The notes below the pieces were generated by a model. That model worked only from the letters and a program-made list of their open reading frames with translations. It did not search any database and had not been told where the DNA came from. 7,262 nt of DNA, from the NCBI GenBank assembly GCA_028709985.1, contig JAQUTB010000078.1, forward strand, positions 1 to 7,262. The letters run 5' to 3'. This DNA is from Dethiosulfovibrio sp. Lineage in GTDB: Bacteria > Synergistota > Synergistia > Synergistales > Dethiosulfovibrionaceae. Positions 5,973 through 7,262 of the stretch are shown here, piece by piece. The stretch's first letter is position 1. Every line of letters begins with the position of its first letter. Position numbers and translations under genes: made by a program.

Positions 5973-7262
5973 CTACTTGGGGTCCGCGGGGTTGGAGGTC
6001 TTACCGTACTCCACGTCCTCAAGCCACCAGGTCGGATAGCCAGCGGACTCCTGAGCTCCCTCCTCGGTCATGACGTAGCCGTCGCAGTACTTGCCGACGA
6101 GGGTGTCGCCAAGGTTCCACCAGGCCTTCTCCACCGCCAACATGTTGTTGTAGCTGTAGTTGGTGAGGAACTCTACAGCACTGGCTGGATCCTTCTTGTG
6201 CATCTCGACAGCGGTAGCCTTTATGGCAGGGATCTCGGCAAAGAACTGGCCCTCGAAACGGCTCTGCTCAGCGACGATATCCTTTATCATGTAGTTCCAC
6301 TTTAGGGTTGCCCAGTTGCTGACAAAGTTGAAAGCCCAGAAGGCGCTGTTTCTGTCCATCTTGTGGCGATAGCCGTCGGACCAGCTGCTGGGGACCTTTG
6401 TCACTCCGGCGAAGACAGGCACGTAGACGGTGGTAACGGGCTGGTCGAGCCCAAACCACATAAGGCCACCGACGGAATCGGGAAGGTCCGCCCAGGTCTG
6501 GGCCACGTGGCTGTAGGAACAACGGAAAATGCTGATGTTCCTCTCCCAGTAGACGCCCTTCATTCCCTCGGGCCTCTGATCCTTGTTGGCTCTGTAGAAA
6601 ACCGGGGACTCGAAGGGACCACCAGCCTTCGTCTTGGAGAGATCGTAGGGGGTTCCCTGATAATGATCCCTGTTTATGGATATAAGGTCCTGAGCGGATA
6701 CCTTCTTATCTGGCTTCACCGAAAGAGGATACTGGGCGTCGGTTGGGCTCAGGTTAAGAGAAGGGGCCATAAGGCTGAGAGCCCTCCACTCCCTGCGGCT
6801 GCATATCGGAGAGTAGCCGTAGTCCTCCGCGGGCATATAGGCCTTGTTGAAGAGGAACTCCTCCCCTTCCTTCCACCATCCCATATCCTTAGCAAAGGAT
6901 ATGACGTTGGAGGAAGCCATGTAGTTGTCCTTGTCCTTGAGGTCGAGTTTGCCTATCCTGGAACGGTTGGCTATGACGCTGACGTGATCGTCTGGGATCC
7001 TGGCAGCGGCCCAGATTGCGCCGGGTATTCCAAGCTCCGAGTTCCAAAGAGGTCCAGGTCCGGTGATCTCGAAGAGCCATACCTCGTTACCGTCGGCTAT
7101 CCAGAGACCTTCCCCTACGTCGCCATATCCGTACTTCTCGGCGAGGGCTCCCATAACGGCGATAGCGTCCCTGGCGGTCTTAGTCCTCTGAAGGGCGAAG
7201 ACCTGGAGCATCTCTATGGTCATCCAGCCACCGTCGCAGTAGGATTCCTCCCTTCCACCCCA
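5973..7262 (-). CDS. Family C69 (PepD-type) dipeptidase, 5' end off the window
   Basis: The reading frame is open from the right edge to TAG at 5973, giving 429 C-terminal residues. The ATG at 7223 is internal: the 13 codons before it read WGGREESYCDGGW and continue the family motif into MTIEML. C69 enzymes are N-terminal-nucleophile cysteine peptidases that cleave dipeptides; the catalytic Cys lies near the N terminus and is outside the window, so activity cannot be judged. Family features seen: GGW-MTIEML...TARDAI (11-36), EVWLFEITGPG (about 61-71), HVSVIANRSRIG, the SSNVISFAKDMGW segment, and YSHVAQTWADLPDSVGGLMWFG with a following VYVPVFAG. About 100 to 150 residues are missing compared with family members of 470 to 550. 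Whether it has a signal peptide cannot be seen. It fits an amino-acid or peptide fermenter, in which such enzymes are common. Confidence 0.92.
   Translation of the reverse strand, partial: WGGREESYCDGGWMTIEMLQVFALQRTKTARDAIAVMGALAEKYGYGDVGEGLWIADGNEVWLFEITGPGPLWNSELGIPGAIWAAARIPDDHVSVIANRSRIGKLDLKDKDNYMASSNVISFAKDMGWWKEGEEFLFNKAYMPAEDYGYSPICSRREWRALSLMAPSLNLSPTDAQYPLSVKPDKKVSAQDLISINRDHYQGTPYDLSKTKAGGPFESPVFYRANKDQRPEGMKGVYWERNISIFRCSYSHVAQTWADLPDSVGGLMWFGLDQPVTTVYVPVFAGVTKVPSSWSDGYRHKMDRNSAFWAFNFVSNWATLKWNYMIKDIVAEQSRFEGQFFAEIPAIKATAVEMHKKDPASAVEFLTNYSYNNMLAVEKAWWNLGDTLVGKYCDGYVMTEEGAQESAGYPTWWLEDVEYGKTSNPADPK

Noticed and set aside
7221..7223. ATG at 7223 as the true start of the dipeptidase
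   Set aside because: The frame is open to the window edge and the upstream codons continue a family motif, so the gene is truncated by the window and not by a start here.
1..7262. A previously undescribed multi-gene system, defence island, CRISPR array or mobile element
   Set aside because: All five genes belong to known families, there are no repeat arrays, transposases, integrases or tRNA genes, and no gap exceeds 200 bp.

Overview
The window is an ordinary-looking stretch of bacterial chromosome, about 54% GC by eye, dense with genes. It carries five protein-coding genes, two of which run off the window. Three features point tentatively to the phylum Synergistota (for example a Dethiosulfovibrio-like amino-acid fermenter): a large family C69 dipeptidase, heavy use of AGG and ATA codons, and carAB proteins that are clearly divergent from the Escherichia coli forms. 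This assignment is inference from gene content and codon feel, not a search result.

Layout, left to right. Positions 1-2418 (minus strand) hold carB, the large subunit of carbamoyl-phosphate synthase. It is open through all 806 codons in the window and its 3' end lies beyond the left edge. Positions 2411-3454 (minus) hold carA, the glutamine amidotransferase subunit. It overlaps carB by 8 bases, so the pair is one translationally coupled operon. The 3455-3651 gap holds a candidate carA promoter, a 14-bp perfect palindrome just upstream of it, a leader inverted repeat, and a 58-bp perfect palindrome directly after the stop codon of the next gene. Positions 3652-5289 (minus) hold an exported 5'-nucleotidase of the UshA/YfkN type. 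The 5290-5389 gap is a divergent promoter region. Positions 5390-5920 (plus) hold a UPF0316 membrane protein (three TM helices plus a DUF2179 domain). A bidirectional terminator at 5914-5957 separates it from the convergent family C69 dipeptidase gene (5973-7262, minus), whose 5' end lies beyond the right edge.

How the genes may relate: CarAB makes carbamoyl phosphate from glutamine, bicarbonate and ATP for pyrimidine and arginine synthesis. The exported 5'-nucleotidase would release nucleosides and phosphate from outside nucleotides. Both touch nucleotide supply and lie on the same strand, but a strong hairpin and a separate candidate promoter lie between them, so co-transcription is not assumed. 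The dipeptidase fits a peptide-fermenting life style. The UPF0316 protein has no established role.

I found no mobile element, CRISPR array, RNA gene or unfamiliar multi-gene system. The most interesting signals are structural: the 58-bp perfect palindrome, a 13-base piece of it that recurs in a hairpin inside the start of carA, and the operator-like palindrome upstream of carA. Unusual residues at normally conserved CarA and CarB positions come next.
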